Shown in pieces: positions 43,152-54,394 of a DNA stretch of 64,000 nt (position 1 is the first letter of the stretch; the number at the start of each line of letters is the position of its first letter). A model generated the notes under the pieces. That model was not told the origin of the DNA, ran no database searches, and saw only the letters and a program-made list of their open reading frames with translations. Location of the stretch: assembly GCF_004135605.1 (NCBI RefSeq), contig NZ_SDPT01000001.1:1426001-1490000 (forward strand). Direction: 5' to 3'. Source of the stretch: Sphingomonas desiccabilis. GTDB lineage: Bacteria; Pseudomonadota; Alphaproteobacteria; Sphingomonadales; Sphingomonadaceae. Position numbers and translations under genes: made by a program.

Positions 43152-45479
43152 ATGGCAGCATGTATCGCCCGGGATGGGCGGCGGGTCCTTACGGCGCTTC
43201 TGCTTCTCGGCGCCGCAGCGCCGGCCCTGGCGGGTCCGCTGCCACTCGTGCCGGCGCCGGCATCGGTCGTTGCCGGCAGCGCCAGCTTCACCGTTCGCGA
43301 CGGCACTGCCATCGCCACGGCCCACGGCGACGCCGCAGCCGAGGCCGCGGCCCGGATCCTGATCACCCATGTCCGCACCGAACGCGGCCTGGCGCTTTCG
43401 CAGACAAGCGGCGCCGCCCCGATCACGCTCGTACGCGACGCCGCGATCGCAGGAGACGAGGCGTATCGGCTGACGGTGACCGCCACCGGCATCCGCATCG
43501 CTGCGTCGGGCGACCGCGGCCTTCTCTATGGCGCGATGACGCTCGCGCAGCTGCTTAGCCCCGACCGCGCGTTCGGCAAGCCGGTGAAGGTCGACGCCGT
43601 CACCATCGAGGACGCGCCCCGCTTTGCCTGGCGCGGGTTGATGATCGACACCACGCGGCACTTCATCACGCTGGAGGCCATCCGCACCATCGTCGACCAG
43701 ATGGCGTCGGTGAAGCTCAACACGCTGCACCTCCACCTGACGGACGACCAGGGATGGCGCTTCGAGGTGAAGCGCTATCCCAAGCTGACCGACGTCGGCG
43801 CGTGGCGCACCCCGCCCTCCTCCGGCGGCACGCCCGGGGCAAGGGTCGGAGGCTTCTATACCCAGGACGAACTCAAGCAGCTGGTCGCCTATGCGGCAGA
43901 GCGCGGCATCACCATCGTGCCGGAAGTCGACCTTCCGGGCCATGCGCAGGCGCTGGTTGCGGCCTACCCCGAGCTCGGCGTGCTCGGCGACCGGCCCGAA
44001 GTGTCGCCGGACTGGGGCATCAATCCCTATCTGCTGAACCCCGGTCCCAAGGGCGTCGAGTTCGTGAAGAACGTGCTGGACGAGCTGACGGCGGTCTTCC
44101 CGGGCACCTACATCCACCTAGGCGGGGACGAGGCGGTCAAGGACCAGTGGGAACGCTCGCCCGAGGTGCAGGCGCAGATCAAGGCGTTGGGCCTGAAGAA
44201 CGAGAACCAGTTGCAGAGCTGGCTGATCGAGCAGTTCGGGAATTATCTAGCGAGCAAGGGCCGGCGACTGATCGGCTGGGACGAGATCCTGGAAGGCGGC
44301 GTGCCAGCCTCGGCCTCGGTGATGTCGTGGCGCGGCGAGAAGGGCGCGATCGAGGCGGCGAACCTCGGCCATGACGTGGTGCTCTCGCCGGCGCCCACCC
44401 TCTATCTCGACAGCCTGCAGAGCGATCGGGGCGACGAGCCGCCGGGTCGCATCATCATCCAGTCGCTCGAGAGCGTGTACCGCTACGATCCGATGCCGGC
44501 CGGGATTGCCGGCGACAAGGCGAAGCATGTGCTGGGCGCGCAGGCCAATGCCTGGAGCGAGTATCTGGTGACCCCCTATCAGGTGCAGCACGCGATGTTT
44601 CCGCGCGCGGCGGCACTGGCCGAGATCAACTGGTCGCCCAAGGACAAGCGCGACTTCGGCGGCTTCCTGGAGCGCGTCGGGCCGCAGATCGAGCGCTGGA
44701 AGCGTTCGGGCCTGGAGGTAGCCGACAGCGCCTTTGCCGTCGACTTCAAGGTGCAGGGCAGCCGCGGCGACGCGCTGCGGGCGAACAAGGCGCTGATCGC
44801 GCTGAGCACGCAGGCGCCCCATGGAACGATCCGCTACACGCTCGACGGCAAGGAGCCGACCGCTCGATCGAAGGCGTACAAGGGGCCGCTGAGCCTGGTG
44901 CCCGGCGTCACCGTCCGGGCCGCAGCATTCGACCGCGCCGGCAATGCGCTGGCGGCGGTTCGCAGCTTCGACACCGGCCGGGCGGCACTGCTCACCCGCA
45001 CCGCCTCGGAGCTCACCGGGTGCCCGAGCGGGGCGCTGTGGCTGCGACTGCCGCTCACCGCCGATGCGACGGCCAACGGCCCGGCCTACAACGTCAACGT
45101 CTTCGACACGTGCAGCGTCTATCCGGCGGCGCCGGTCGACGTCGCGAGCGGCTTCACGATCGAAGTCGCGCGGCTGCCGCGCAACTTCGGCCTGGCGCAT
45201 GACACGGGCAAGGTCCGCCGCCACTACAACGTCACCCCGCACGGCGAGCTGATCGTGACGGCGGGCTGCCCGGTGAGCGGCGACGACAAGGCGGCCAAGC
45301 CGACGCCGCTCGGCACCTTCCCGCTGCCCGACCCCGCCACCGCGCCTGCGCGCTTCCGCGTCACGGGCACGCTTCCCAAGCTGGAGGGCGATCGCGACCT
45401 CTGCTTCCAGTTCACCTCCCCGATTTCCGATCCCCTTTATGCCGTCGAACGGGCGACGCTTACGGAGACCGCACGATGA
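43152..45479 (+). CDS. GH20 beta-N-acetylhexosaminidase, exported
   Basis: 775 residues with a signal peptide ending APALAG. An N-terminal GH20b alpha/beta domain (about 30-150) is followed by the catalytic barrel (RGLMIDTTRHFI, LHLHLTDDQGWRFEV) with the Asp-Glu pair D326-E327 in HLGGDEAVKDQW, where the acetamido group assists catalysis. After the barrel comes a chitobiase-like C-terminal domain (GTIRYTLDGKEPT) and a further roughly 150-residue Cys-containing sandwich. It removes terminal beta-GlcNAc or GalNAc. GGGGGAG precedes the ATG. The gene begins the six-gene N-glycan operon and overlaps the next gene by four bases (ATGA). Confidence 0.95.
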   Translation: MAACIARDGRRVLTALLLLGAAAPALAGPLPLVPAPASVVAGSASFTVRDGTAIATAHGDAAAEAAARILITHVRTERGLALSQTSGAAPITLVRDAAIAGDEAYRLTVTATGIRIAASGDRGLLYGAMTLAQLLSPDRAFGKPVKVDAVTIEDAPRFAWRGLMIDTTRHFITLEAIRTIVDQMASVKLNTLHLHLTDDQGWRFEVKRYPKLTDVGAWRTPPSSGGTPGARVGGFYTQDELKQLVAYAAERGITIVPEVDLPGHAQALVAAYPELGVLGDRPEVSPDWGINPYLLNPGPKGVEFVKNVLDELTAVFPGTYIHLGGDEAVKDQWERSPEVQAQIKALGLKNENQLQSWLIEQFGNYLASKGRRLIGWDEILEGGVPASASVMSWRGEKGAIEAANLGHDVVLSPAPTLYLDSLQSDRGDEPPGRIIIQSLESVYRYDPMPAGIAGDKAKHVLGAQANAWSEYLVTPYQVQHAMFPRAAALAEINWSPKDKRDFGGFLERVGPQIERWKRSGLEVADSAFAVDFKVQGSRGDALRANKALIALSTQAPHGTIRYTLDGKEPTARSKAYKGPLSLVPGVTVRAAAFDRAGNALAAVRSFDTGRAALLTRTASELTGCPSGALWLRLPLTADATANGPAYNVNVFDTCSVYPAAPVDVASGFTIEVARLPRNFGLAHDTGKVRRHYNVTPHGELIVTAGCPVSGDDKAAKPTPLGTFPLPDPATAPARFRVTGTLPKLEGDRDLCFQFTSPISDPLYAVERATLTETAR

Positions 45480-48064
45480 AGCGTTGGTTCGCCCTGCCCC
45501 TGTTGTTCGCGGCATTGCCGGCCTGGGGCGCGCCGCGCACCAGCGTCTCGCTGGATGGTGCGTGGCAGGTCCGCATCGACCCGACCGACGCGACTTCCGC
45601 CGGACAGCACCCGCGCGAGGCGAAGTGGTTCCGCGCGCAGGTGCCCGGCAGCGTCCAGCAGGACCTGATCGCGGCCAAGCGCGTACCGGACCCGTTCCAG
45701 GGGCTGAACGAGGACAAGATCCAGTGGGCGGGGCTCACCAACTGGCAGTTCCGCCGCATCATCGACGTGACGCCGGAAATGCTTCGGCGCGATCACCTGG
45801 ACCTGGTGTTCGACGGGCTGGATACCTTTGCGACGGTCTCGGTGAACGGGCAGCAGCTGCTCACCACCGCCAACGCGCACCGTCAGTGGCGCGTCGACGC
45901 CAAGCCGGCGCTGAAGGTCGGGCGCAACGAACTGCTGGTGTCGATCGCCTCGCCGGTGCGCACGCTGCAGCCGATGGTGCTCAAGGAGGCGAACCCGCTT
46001 CCGGGCGAATATGACTCCGCCTATGGCGACGAGCCCAAGGGCAAGCAGACCTCGCCCTACATCCGAAAGCCCAAGTACCACTATAGCTGGGACTGGGGCC
46101 CCCGCATCATCAACATCGGCCTATGGCGTCCGGTGCGGCTGGAAGCGTGGGACGATGTGCGGATCGAGACGCTCCAGGTCGACCAGGAAGCGATCAACGA
46201 TGCCGAGGCGCAGCTGACGGCGCGCTATACGCTGGTGGCGGATACCGCCGGCAGCGTGACGCTGCGCACCAGCGTCGTGGGTCCGAACGGGCAGACGCAG
46301 CCGGTCGAGCGGACGGTGCAGGTCGCGGCCGGCGAAAACCGGATTACGGTGCCGCTCACCATCGCCAATCCGCAGCGCTGGCAGCCGGTCGGCTATGGCG
46401 CCCAGCCCATGTACCGCGTGCAGGCGGCGCTGGTCGAAGGAGGCGCCGAGACGGATCGAACCGAGCGGCGCATCGGCCTGCGCACGGTCGAGCTGCTGAC
46501 CAAGGACGGCGGCTTCGGCTTCCAGGTCAACGGCATTCCGATCTTCGCCAAGGGCGCGAACGTGATCCCGTTCGACAACTTCCCAAGCCGGGTGCCGGCC
46601 GCACAGATGCGCCACATCCTGCAGGGCGCGGTCGACGCCAACATGAACATGCTGCGCATCTGGGGCGGCGGCTATTATCTCGACCACGCCTTCTACGCGA
46701 TGGCGGACGAGATGGGCATCATGGTCTGGCAGGACTTCATGTTCGGCGGGTCGGTGACGCCCCCGGATGCCGAGTTCCGCGAGAACGTCCGTGTCGAGGC
46801 CGAGCAGCAGGTCGCGCGGCTCCAGGCGCACCCCTCCGTCATCGCCTGGTCGGGCGGCAACGAGGTGCTGTCGGGTTGGGAAAACTGGTCCGACCGCAAG
46901 GCGTTCAAGAAGCGCATCGGCGCCGACGAGCAGGAGCGGATCGGCGCGGGCATGGCCGTGCTGTTCAACCAGGTGCTGCGCGACGCAGTGCTCACCCGCT
47001 CGCCGGGCACGCCCTATTGGCCGGGTTCGCCCTCGACTAACTATGAGGGTCCGGTCGATACCGACGCGGCGGGCGACCGCCACTTCTGGGATGTGTGGTC
47101 CGGCTCCAAGCCGGTCGAGAACTACCTCGACAGCTGCACGCGCTTCATGTCCGAATATGGCTTCCAGGCGATGCCGGACGTGGCGACGATCCGCGAATTC
47201 GCCGGCAACGGCCCGCTCGCGCTCGACAGCCCGGTGCTGAAGGGCCACCAGAAGTTCCTGGCCGGCAAAGGTAACGAGCGGCTGAAGATGTACCTCGACC
47301 AGCGGCTGCGCCCGGCCAAGGACTTCGCCGACACGGTGTACCTGACCCAGGTCAACCAGGCGCAGGCGATCGACATGGCCGCGCGCCACCATCGTGCCTG
47401 CCGCCCGACCAACATGGGCTCGCTCTACTGGCAGATGAACGACACCTGGCCCGCGATCTCCTGGGCGAGCATCGACTATCATGGCCGGTGGAAGCTGCTG
47501 AACTACGCCGCACGCCGCTTCTTCGCACCGCAGGCGATCGTTGCGGAGAACCGCGGCGGCAAGACGCGGATCGCACTGGTCTCCGACGCAGTGCAGCCGA
47601 TGGCGGCAGAGTGGCGCGTGCGCAGCTTCGACATGGCCGGGCAGCCGCTGGGCGACAAGGGCGGCACCACCACCCTCGCGCCGCTGTCCTCCGCCGACGT
47701 CGCGAGCTTCACCGACGCGGAACTGTTCGGCAGTGCCGCGCCCAACGCCAGCTTTGCGGTCGCCGAGCTGGTGATCGACGGCAAGACCGCGTCGCGGCAG
47801 GTGTTCGAGCGCATGCTGCCCAAGGACATGGCCTATCCGGCGCCGGGCCTGACCGCCCGCTGGGAGGGCAAGCGCGTGACGATCACCGCCAAGAACCTTG
47901 CCCGCGCGGTGATGCTCGACTTCGGCGCGGTGGCCGCGCAGCCGAGCGATGACGGATTCGACCTGCTGCCGGGCGAGAGCGTGACGATCGACGTCGCTTC
48001 GGACGCCTCCGCAAGCGCGCTCGCGCGCGCCCTTACCCTTCGTACCCTGAGCACCCAGCCATGA
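45476..48064 (+). CDS. GH2 beta-mannosidase, exported
   Basis: 862 residues with a Sec signal (MKRWFALPLLFAALPAWG, cleaved near GA-PRT). Features of the beta-mannosidase branch of GH2 are YHYSWDWGPRIINIGLWRPV, NMLRIWGGGYY, acid/base E463 in WSGGNEV and nucleophile E560 in MSEYGFQAMP, and SLYWQMNDTWPAISWASID. The enzyme cleaves the single beta-1,4-mannose attached to the chitobiose core of N-glycans, the step that follows removal of alpha-mannoses. It overlaps both neighbours by four bases. Confidence 0.93.
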   Translation: MKRWFALPLLFAALPAWGAPRTSVSLDGAWQVRIDPTDATSAGQHPREAKWFRAQVPGSVQQDLIAAKRVPDPFQGLNEDKIQWAGLTNWQFRRIIDVTPEMLRRDHLDLVFDGLDTFATVSVNGQQLLTTANAHRQWRVDAKPALKVGRNELLVSIASPVRTLQPMVLKEANPLPGEYDSAYGDEPKGKQTSPYIRKPKYHYSWDWGPRIINIGLWRPVRLEAWDDVRIETLQVDQEAINDAEAQLTARYTLVADTAGSVTLRTSVVGPNGQTQPVERTVQVAAGENRITVPLTIANPQRWQPVGYGAQPMYRVQAALVEGGAETDRTERRIGLRTVELLTKDGGFGFQVNGIPIFAKGANVIPFDNFPSRVPAAQMRHILQGAVDANMNMLRIWGGGYYLDHAFYAMADEMGIMVWQDFMFGGSVTPPDAEFRENVRVEAEQQVARLQAHPSVIAWSGGNEVLSGWENWSDRKAFKKRIGADEQERIGAGMAVLFNQVLRDAVLTRSPGTPYWPGSPSTNYEGPVDTDAAGDRHFWDVWSGSKPVENYLDSCTRFMSEYGFQAMPDVATIREFAGNGPLALDSPVLKGHQKFLAGKGNERLKMYLDQRLRPAKDFADTVYLTQVNQAQAIDMAARHHRACRPTNMGSLYWQMNDTWPAISWASIDYHGRWKLLNYAARRFFAPQAIVAENRGGKTRIALVSDAVQPMAAEWRVRSFDMAGQPLGDKGGTTTLAPLSSADVASFTDAELFGSAAPNASFAVAELVIDGKTASRQVFERMLPKDMAYPAPGLTARWEGKRVTITAKNLARAVMLDFGAVAAQPSDDGFDLLPGESVTIDVASDASASALARALTLRTLSTQP

Positions 48065-50628
48065 TCTTCCTCCCCCTGCTTCTCGCCGGCGTCGAGGCGC
48101 CGGCCGATCCGGTCGTGGCGACGGTGTCGCAGATGTCGATCGAGGAGAAGGCGGCGCAGCTCCAGAGCAGCGCGCCCGCCGATCCCAAGGCCGATCTGCC
48201 CGCCTATGACTGGTGGAACGAGGGGTTGCACGGGCTGGCGCGCAACGGCGTCGCCACCGTGTTCCCACAGGCGATCGGCATGGCCGCGACCTGGGACGTG
48301 CAACTGCTGCACGACATCGGCGACGTGGTCTCGACCGAGGCGCGCGCGATGTACAATCGCAAGCCCGTCGACGCCGATCGGCTGATCTACGAGGGGCTGA
48401 CGATCTGGTCGCCCAACATCAACATCTTCCGCGATCCGCGCTGGGGCCGCGGGCAGGAAACGTACGGCGAGGACCCCCATCTGACGGGCGAGCTCGGCGT
48501 CGCCTTCATCCAGGGTCTTCAGGGACCCGACCCTGCGCACCCCAAGGTGATCGGCACGCCCAAGCACTTCGCCGTGCACAGCGGCCCGGAGGGCGGGCGC
48601 GACAGCTTCAACGTGAACGTGAGCCCGCAGGACCTGGAGTCCACCTATCTGCCGGCGTTCCGCAGTGCGATTGTCGATGGCAACGCGCAGTCGCTGATGT
48701 GCGCGTACAACTCAATCCATGGGACGCCTGCCTGTGCGCTGCCGTCGCTGATGAACGAGCGCCTGCGCAACGACTGGGGCTTCAAGGGCTTCACCGTCAC
48801 CGATTGCGACGCGGCGGCGAACATCCACCTGTTCCACCACTATCGCCTGGACGCGGCATCCGCTTCGGCGGCGGCGATCAAGGGCGGCACCGACCTGAAT
48901 TGCGGAACGACCTTCGGCGCATTGCCGGAAGCGGTGGCGAAGGGCCTGGTGACCGAGGCGGAAGTCGACACTGCGCTGATCCGCTCGCTGGAGGCCCGGC
49001 GCGCACTCGGCATCGCGTTCGGCGCGAGCAGCCCTTGGTCGAAGATCAAGCCCGACCAGCTTGGCGCGCCTGCGCACCACAAGCTGGCGCTGGAGGCTGC
49101 GCGCAAGTCGATCGTGCTGTTGAAGAACGATGCCGATCGCCTGCCGCTCAAGGCCGGCAGCCGCATCGCGGTCATCGGCACCAACGCCGACGACCTGGGC
49201 GTGCTGCAGGCGAACTACCACGGCACGGCCGGTGCGCCGGTGACGCCGCTCGATGGCATCCGCAAGCAGTTCGGCGCGGCTAACGTCCGCTATGCGCAAG
49301 GCTCGGTGCTCGCCGACGGTGCGCCGGTGGTGATCCCCGAGACGGCACTGCGCGCCGATGGCAAGCCGGGCCTGCGCGGCGAGTATTTCGCGAGCCGGAC
49401 GGTGACGGGCACGCCGGTGGCAGTCCGGCAGGACCGGCGCGTCGACTTCGACTACAACCGCGCGGCGCCCCTGCCCCAGCTGTCGCCCGAAGGCTTTGCG
49501 GTGCGCTGGACCGGGCAGCTGGTGCCGCCCGGACCGGGCAAGTACCGGCTGGCGATCGATACGCCGGTCTGCTGGAAATACTGCAAGTCGCATGACTCGG
49601 TGCGGCTGTGGGTCGACGGCAAGCCGTTGATGACCGGCGAGATCACCAAGGGCCGCGTCGAGGTGCCGTTCGCGAGCGACGGCCGTCCCGTCGACATCCG
49701 CCTGGAACTCGATCACCAGGGTGAGGACGAGGGCATTCGCCTGCTGTGGCTGCCCCCGGCCGAGCCGTTGCTCGCCGAAGCGGTGGAGACGACGAAGGAC
49801 GCGGACGTGATCGTCGCCGTGCTCGGTCTTTCGGCAGACCTGGAGGGCGAAGCGCTGCAGGTGAGCGTCCCCGGCTTCGTCGGCGGCGACCGCACCGACA
49901 TCGCGCTTCCGCTCGCCCAGCAAAAGCTGCTGGAGGCGCTGCGCGAGACCGGCAAGCCGGTCGTGCTGGTGCTGACGAGCGGCAGCGCGGTGTCGGTCGA
50001 CCCCGACATGGCCGACGCGATCCTCACCGCCTGGTATCCGGGCGAGTCCGGCGGCACCGCGATCGCGGAGACGCTGGCGGGGCTCAACAATCCGTCGGGT
50101 CGCCTGCCGGTCACCTTCTACCGCCAGACCAGCGACCTGCCGGCGTTCACCGACTATGGCATGAAGGAGCGCACCTACCGCTTCTTCACGGGCAAGCCGC
50201 TGTGGGGCTTCGGCCACGGGTTGAGCTACACGCGCTTCGGCTATGGCGCGCCGGTGGCGAAGGCGGGCGACACCAACGCCAACGTCTCCGTCAGCGTGCA
50301 GGTGCGCAACGACGGCAAGCGGGCCGGTGACGAGGTGGTGCAGGCCTATCTGGTGCCGCCGGCAGCCGGCAAAGGCAGCGGGCTCACCACCCCGGTGCTC
50401 CAGCGCCAGCTGGTCGCCTTCCAGCGCGTCTCGCTGAAGGCGGGCAAGACGGAGACGGTGCGGTTCGAGCTCGATCCGCGCAGCCTCAGCACGGTTGCCC
50501 GCGACGGCACGCGTACCGTCCAGCCGGGCGCCTATCGCCTCTATGTCGGCGGGGGCCAGCCGGGCGACGGCGTCGGCGCCTGGACCGACTTCACCGTGAC
50601 GGGCGACGCCCGGGAGCTTGCGAAATGA
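48061..50628 (+). CDS. GH3 beta-glycosidase with PA14 insert (beta-xylosidase-like)
   Basis: 855 residues. The GH3 N-domain has [45 protein letters not shown] and the nucleophile D248 in [11 protein letters not shown]14-type insert follows ([22 protein letters not shown]-like strands, about residues 435-570), then the GH3 C-domain and an Fn3-like domain. The WWNEGLHG region resembles beta-xylosidases rather than beta-glucosidases, which would suit the beta-1,2-xylose of plant N-glycans. The N-terminus [10 protein letters not shown] is a very short hydrophobic stretch without basic residues, so export is uncertain. It overlaps both neighbours by four bases. Confidence 0.9.
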   Translation: MIFLPLLLAGVEAPADPVVATVSQMSIEEKAAQLQSSAPADPKADLPAYDWWNEGLHGLARNGVATVFPQAIGMAATWDVQLLHDIGDVVSTEARAMYNRKPVDADRLIYEGLTIWSPNINIFRDPRWGRGQETYGEDPHLTGELGVAFIQGLQGPDPAHPKVIGTPKHFAVHSGPEGGRDSFNVNVSPQDLESTYLPAFRSAIVDGNAQSLMCAYNSIHGTPACALPSLMNERLRNDWGFKGFTVTDCDAAANIHLFHHYRLDAASASAAAIKGGTDLNCGTTFGALPEAVAKGLVTEAEVDTALIRSLEARRALGIAFGASSPWSKIKPDQLGAPAHHKLALEAARKSIVLLKNDADRLPLKAGSRIAVIGTNADDLGVLQANYHGTAGAPVTPLDGIRKQFGAANVRYAQGSVLADGAPVVIPETALRADGKPGLRGEYFASRTVTGTPVAVRQDRRVDFDYNRAAPLPQLSPEGFAVRWTGQLVPPGPGKYRLAIDTPVCWKYCKSHDSVRLWVDGKPLMTGEITKGRVEVPFASDGRPVDIRLELDHQGEDEGIRLLWLPPAEPLLAEAVETTKDADVIVAVLGLSADLEGEALQVSVPGFVGGDRTDIALPLAQQKLLEALRETGKPVVLVLTSGSAVSVDPDMADAILTAWYPGESGGTAIAETLAGLNNPSGRLPVTFYRQTSDLPAFTDYGMKERTYRFFTGKPLWGFGHGLSYTRFGYGAPVAKAGDTNANVSVSVQVRNDGKRAGDEVVQAYLVPPAAGKGSGLTTPVLQRQLVAFQRVSLKAGKTETVRFELDPRSLSTVARDGTRTVQPGAYRLYVGGGQPGDGVGAWTDFTVTGDARELAK

Positions 50629-52049
50629 TCGATCGTCGTACCGTTCTGGGCGCAGGCGTCGCGCTCGCCGCCACGCCCGCCCTTGCGCGCGCCGCGCCGA
50701 CGCTCGCCAGCAAGCGGCCGGCGCTTGCCGAGCGCCGCTTCACCAGCAAGGCGGTGGAGCGCGAGATCGCGCGGGTGTCGGCGAAAATCAGCGATCCCAA
50801 GCTGCGCTGGATGTTCGGCAACTGCTATCCCAACACGCTCGACACGACCGTGAAGATGGGCACCGTCGACGGCAAGCCGGACAGCTTCGTCATCACCGGC
50901 GACATCGACGCGCTGTGGCTGCGGGACTCCGCCGCACAGGTGAAGCCGTACCTGCATCTGGTGAAGCAGGATCCCAAGCTGCGCACGCTGTTCCAGGGGC
51001 TGATCCACCGCCAGGCGCGCTGCATCCTGATCGATCCCTACGCCAACGCCTTCCTGGAGGACCCGAACGGCAAGACCGAGCTCAGCTGGGCGCTGACCGA
51101 CCAGACCGAGATGAAGCCGGGCGTCGCCGAGCGGAAATGGGAGATCGACTCGCTGTGCTACGCCATGCGGCTGGCACACGGCTATTGGCAGGCGACCCGC
51201 GACACGACGCCCTTCGACGCGCAGTGGGCGGAAGCCGCACGGCTGAGCATCCGCACCTTCCGCGAGCAGCAGCGCAAGGACGATCGCGGCCCCTATCGCT
51301 TCCAGCGGGTCAGCAACCGCACCACCGAGACGATGATGCTCGACGGCTGGGGTCCGCCGTCCAGGTCGGTGGGCCTGATCCACTGCGGTTTCCGCCCCTC
51401 GGACGACGCCTGCGTCTATCCCTTCCTGATCCCGGCCAACTGGTTCGCGGTGACGGCGCTGCGCGAACTGGCAGTGGTCGCGAACGAGGCGCGGCGCGAC
51501 ACGGCGCTCGCGCAGGACGCGACGTCGCTTGCGGCCGAGGTCGAGGCGGCGCTCCACGAAAATGGCAAGATGCGGCTGCGCGACGGACGTGAGGTCTGGG
51601 CGTTCGAGGTCGACGGCTATGGCAACGCGATCTTCATGGACGACGCCAACGTGCCGTCGCTCTCCAGCCTCGCCTATCTCGGCTGCATGCCGGCGAGCGA
51701 TCCGCTGTTCCGCCGCACCGCCGAGGCCGCATGGAGCGACGTGAACCCCTATTGGTCGCGCGGGCGCGCTGCCGAGGGGATCGGTGGACCGCATGTGGGC
51801 CTCGGCCAGATCTGGCCGATGTCGCTGATCCAGCGCGCGTTCGTCGCCCAGGACGATGCGACCATCCGCAGTTGCCTCAAGATGTTGCGCGACACCGACG
51901 GTGGCACCGGCTTCATCCACGAGGCCTTCGACCAAGACGATCCGACGAAGTTCACGCGCGACTGGTTCGCCTGGGCAAACGGGCTGTTTGGCGAGTTGCT
52001 CGTTACCCTGGCCGACCGTCGCCCGAACCTGCTTGCCGAGGCGTTCTGA
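50625..52049 (+). CDS. GH125 exo-alpha-1,6-mannosidase, Tat-exported
   Basis: 474 residues, near the usual length of GH125 (former DUF1237). The start [15 protein letters not shown] is a twin-arginine-type signal. Family hallmarks are [32 protein letters not shown], the Glu/Asp region [11 protein letters not shown], and [17 protein letters not shown], then the C-terminal [17 protein letters not shown]125 enzymes remove alpha-1,6-linked mannose from the trimannosyl core. It overlaps GH3 by four bases, and the GH92 gene follows after one base. Confidence 0.94.
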   Translation: MIDRRTVLGAGVALAATPALARAAPTLASKRPALAERRFTSKAVEREIARVSAKISDPKLRWMFGNCYPNTLDTTVKMGTVDGKPDSFVITGDIDALWLRDSAAQVKPYLHLVKQDPKLRTLFQGLIHRQARCILIDPYANAFLEDPNGKTELSWALTDQTEMKPGVAERKWEIDSLCYAMRLAHGYWQATRDTTPFDAQWAEAARLSIRTFREQQRKDDRGPYRFQRVSNRTTETMMLDGWGPPSRSVGLIHCGFRPSDDACVYPFLIPANWFAVTALRELAVVANEARRDTALAQDATSLAAEVEAALHENGKMRLRDGREVWAFEVDGYGNAIFMDDANVPSLSSLAYLGCMPASDPLFRRTAEAAWSDVNPYWSRGRAAEGIGGPHVGLGQIWPMSLIQRAFVAQDDATIRSCLKMLRDTDGGTGFIHEAFDQDDPTKFTRDWFAWANGLFGELLVTLADRRPNLLAEAF

Positions 52050-52050
52050 C

Positions 52051-54372
52051 ATGACCGCGATCACCCGCCGTACCCTGCTCGCCACTTCCGGCATCGCCGC
52101 CGCCGCTGCCGGCCTGCCCGGCTCCGCCTTCGCGCGCCGGGTCGAGCAGACGCCGCCGAACCTGTTCATCGGAACGGGTGGCGATGGCCACACCTATCCG
52201 GGACCCACGATGCCGTTCGGGATGGTTCAGGTCGGACCTGATACCGACAACACGCGGTGGGAGGGATGCTCGGGCTATCATCGCACCGACACCTCGATCA
52301 TGGGCTTCTCGCACACCCATCTCTCCGGCACTGGCATCGGCGACCTGATGGACGTGCTGGTGGTGCCGACCCGCGGCCCCGTGGAACTCGTCCCCGGCCC
52401 GCGCGAGGACCCGGACAAGGGCTATCGCCAGCGCTTCTCCGAAGAACATGCCCAGCCCGGCTACTACCGCGTTCGGCTGGAAAGCGGCGTGGTGTCCGAG
52501 CTGACCGCCACCGAGCGGACCGGCTGGCAGCGCCATCGCTTCCCACAGGGCCCGGGGCATGTGCTGCTCGACTTCTGGCACATGCCGCCCGTGCAACCGC
52601 CGACCTATCGGCTGGTGCGAGACGCCACGCTGACCATTGGCGACGACGACACCATCACCGGCAGCCGATCGGTGTACCGCTGGGCGAAGGGTCGCAAGAT
52701 CCACTTCGCGCTGAAGCTGTCGCGGACGCCGGACCGGGTGACCTTCTATGTCGATGACAAGGCGCAGCCGGAGGGCACGCGCACCGTGTCGGGCGACAAG
52801 CTCAAGCTGGTGCTCCACTATGACGATGCCGGTGCCGCGCCGATCCTGACCAAGTGCGGCCTGTCGGGCGTGGACGTGGCGGGCGCACGCGCGAACCTGG
52901 AGGCCGAGGGCCGCGGCTGGAACTTCGACGCGCATCGCCGCGCGGCTACCAAGGCGTGGGACAAGGCGCTCGGCACGGTGCGCGTGTCCGGCGGCACCCC
53001 GGAACAGCGCACGATCCTCTCGAGCGCCATCTATCATGCGCAGCTCGCGCCGACGCTCTTCTCGGACGTCGACGGCCGCTACATGGGGCTGGACCAGAAG
53101 GTCCACCAGCTTGCCGCCAGGGAGCGCGCCTACAGCACCTATTCGCTGTGGGACACCTATCGCACGCTGCACCCGCTGCTCACCCTGATCGCGCCCGAAC
53201 AGGCGGTCGCGTTCACCCACGACCTGCTGCGCCAGAGCATCGAGAGCCCCTTCGGGCCGCCGGTGTGGCCGCTCCAGGGCGTCGAGACCGGCACGATGAT
53301 CGGCTGGCACGCGGTCGCGGTGCTGGCGGAGGCGCGCGCCAAGGGCATCCCGGCCGACTATGCCGCCGCCTGGCCGGCGATCCGCAAGCGCGCGTTCGAC
53401 CCGACCACACCGGACGTCGCGAGCACCCGCGCACGCGGGGACTATGCGAAGCTCGGCTATCTGCCTGCCGACCGCGTGGACGAGTCCGTCAGCCGCACCC
53501 AGGAATATGCCTATGACGACTGGGCGATGGCGCATCTGGCCGAGGCGGCGGGCGCGCACGAGGACGCCGCGGCCCTGCGCAAGCGCAGCCTGAACTATCG
53601 CAACGTGCTCGATCCGAAGATCCGCTTCGCGCGGGCACGGCTGGCGAACGGCAGCTGGATCACGCCCTACGATCCGATCCAGATCGGCCACAAGGTCGAG
53701 GAGTATCGCGACTATACCGAGGCGAACGGCTGGCAGGCGACCTTCCTGAACCAGCACGACATCTACGGGCAGATCGCGCACTTCGGCGGCGATGCGGCGT
53801 TCGAGGCGAAGCTCGACGCGCTGTTCTCGGCGCCCTCGACGCTGCCGGACAATGCGCCGCCCGACATCTCGGGGCTGGTCGGCCAGTATGCGCACGGCAA
53901 CGAGCCGAGCCATCACGTCGCGTACCTCTATGCCTATACGGGCGCGCCCTGGAAGACCCAGGCGATGGTCCGGCGGCTGCTGACCGAGATGTACAAGGCG
54001 GATCCGGACGGCGTGATCGGCAACGACGACTGCGGGCAGATGAGCGCCTGGTTCGTGATGAGCGCGCTCGGCTTCTATCCGGTCGATCCGGTCGAGGCGG
54101 CCTATGTGCTGGGGTCGCCGCTGTTCGAACGCGCCGAGGTGAAGCTGGGCGGTGCCGCCAAGCTCGTGGTCGAAGCGCCGGGCAACCGCGCGGACACGCC
54201 CTATGTGGCGGCGGTACACTGGGACGGCCGGCCGTGGACACGCAGCTGGATCGGGCACCGCGAGCTGGCGAAGGGCGGCACCCTGCGCTTCACCATGAGC
54301 GCCACGCCCAACCGCGAGTTCGGACGCGCGCTTGCCGATCGCCCGCCTTCGTACGGCAGCACGCCGGCCTGA
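52051..54372 (+). CDS. GH92 alpha-mannosidase (second copy), Tat-exported
   Basis: 773 residues, the same length as the copy at 29483 but clearly divergent. The signal MTAITRRTLLATSGIAAAAA has an RR pair followed by a hydrophobic stretch. GH92 motifs are NLFIGTGGDGHTYPGPTMPF, GFSHTHLSGTG, GQYAHGNEPSHHVAYLYAY with the proton-donor Glu, and GNDDCGQMSAWFV. It hydrolyses alpha-1,2- or alpha-1,3-mannose by an inverting, calcium-dependent mechanism. In the operon order it would open the way for GH3 and GH125. It begins one base after the GH125 stop. Confidence 0.93.
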   Translation: MTAITRRTLLATSGIAAAAAGLPGSAFARRVEQTPPNLFIGTGGDGHTYPGPTMPFGMVQVGPDTDNTRWEGCSGYHRTDTSIMGFSHTHLSGTGIGDLMDVLVVPTRGPVELVPGPREDPDKGYRQRFSEEHAQPGYYRVRLESGVVSELTATERTGWQRHRFPQGPGHVLLDFWHMPPVQPPTYRLVRDATLTIGDDDTITGSRSVYRWAKGRKIHFALKLSRTPDRVTFYVDDKAQPEGTRTVSGDKLKLVLHYDDAGAAPILTKCGLSGVDVAGARANLEAEGRGWNFDAHRRAATKAWDKALGTVRVSGGTPEQRTILSSAIYHAQLAPTLFSDVDGRYMGLDQKVHQLAARERAYSTYSLWDTYRTLHPLLTLIAPEQAVAFTHDLLRQSIESPFGPPVWPLQGVETGTMIGWHAVAVLAEARAKGIPADYAAAWPAIRKRAFDPTTPDVASTRARGDYAKLGYLPADRVDESVSRTQEYAYDDWAMAHLAEAAGAHEDAAALRKRSLNYRNVLDPKIRFARARLANGSWITPYDPIQIGHKVEEYRDYTEANGWQATFLNQHDIYGQIAHFGGDAAFEAKLDALFSAPSTLPDNAPPDISGLVGQYAHGNEPSHHVAYLYAYTGAPWKTQAMVRRLLTEMYKADPDGVIGNDDCGQMSAWFVMSALGFYPVDPVEAAYVLGSPLFERAEVKLGGAAKLVVEAPGNRADTPYVAAVHWDGRPWTRSWIGHRELAKGGTLRFTMSATPNREFGRALADRPPSYGSTPA

Positions 54373-54394
54373 TCCCGTTCCTTCGGAGTATCCC

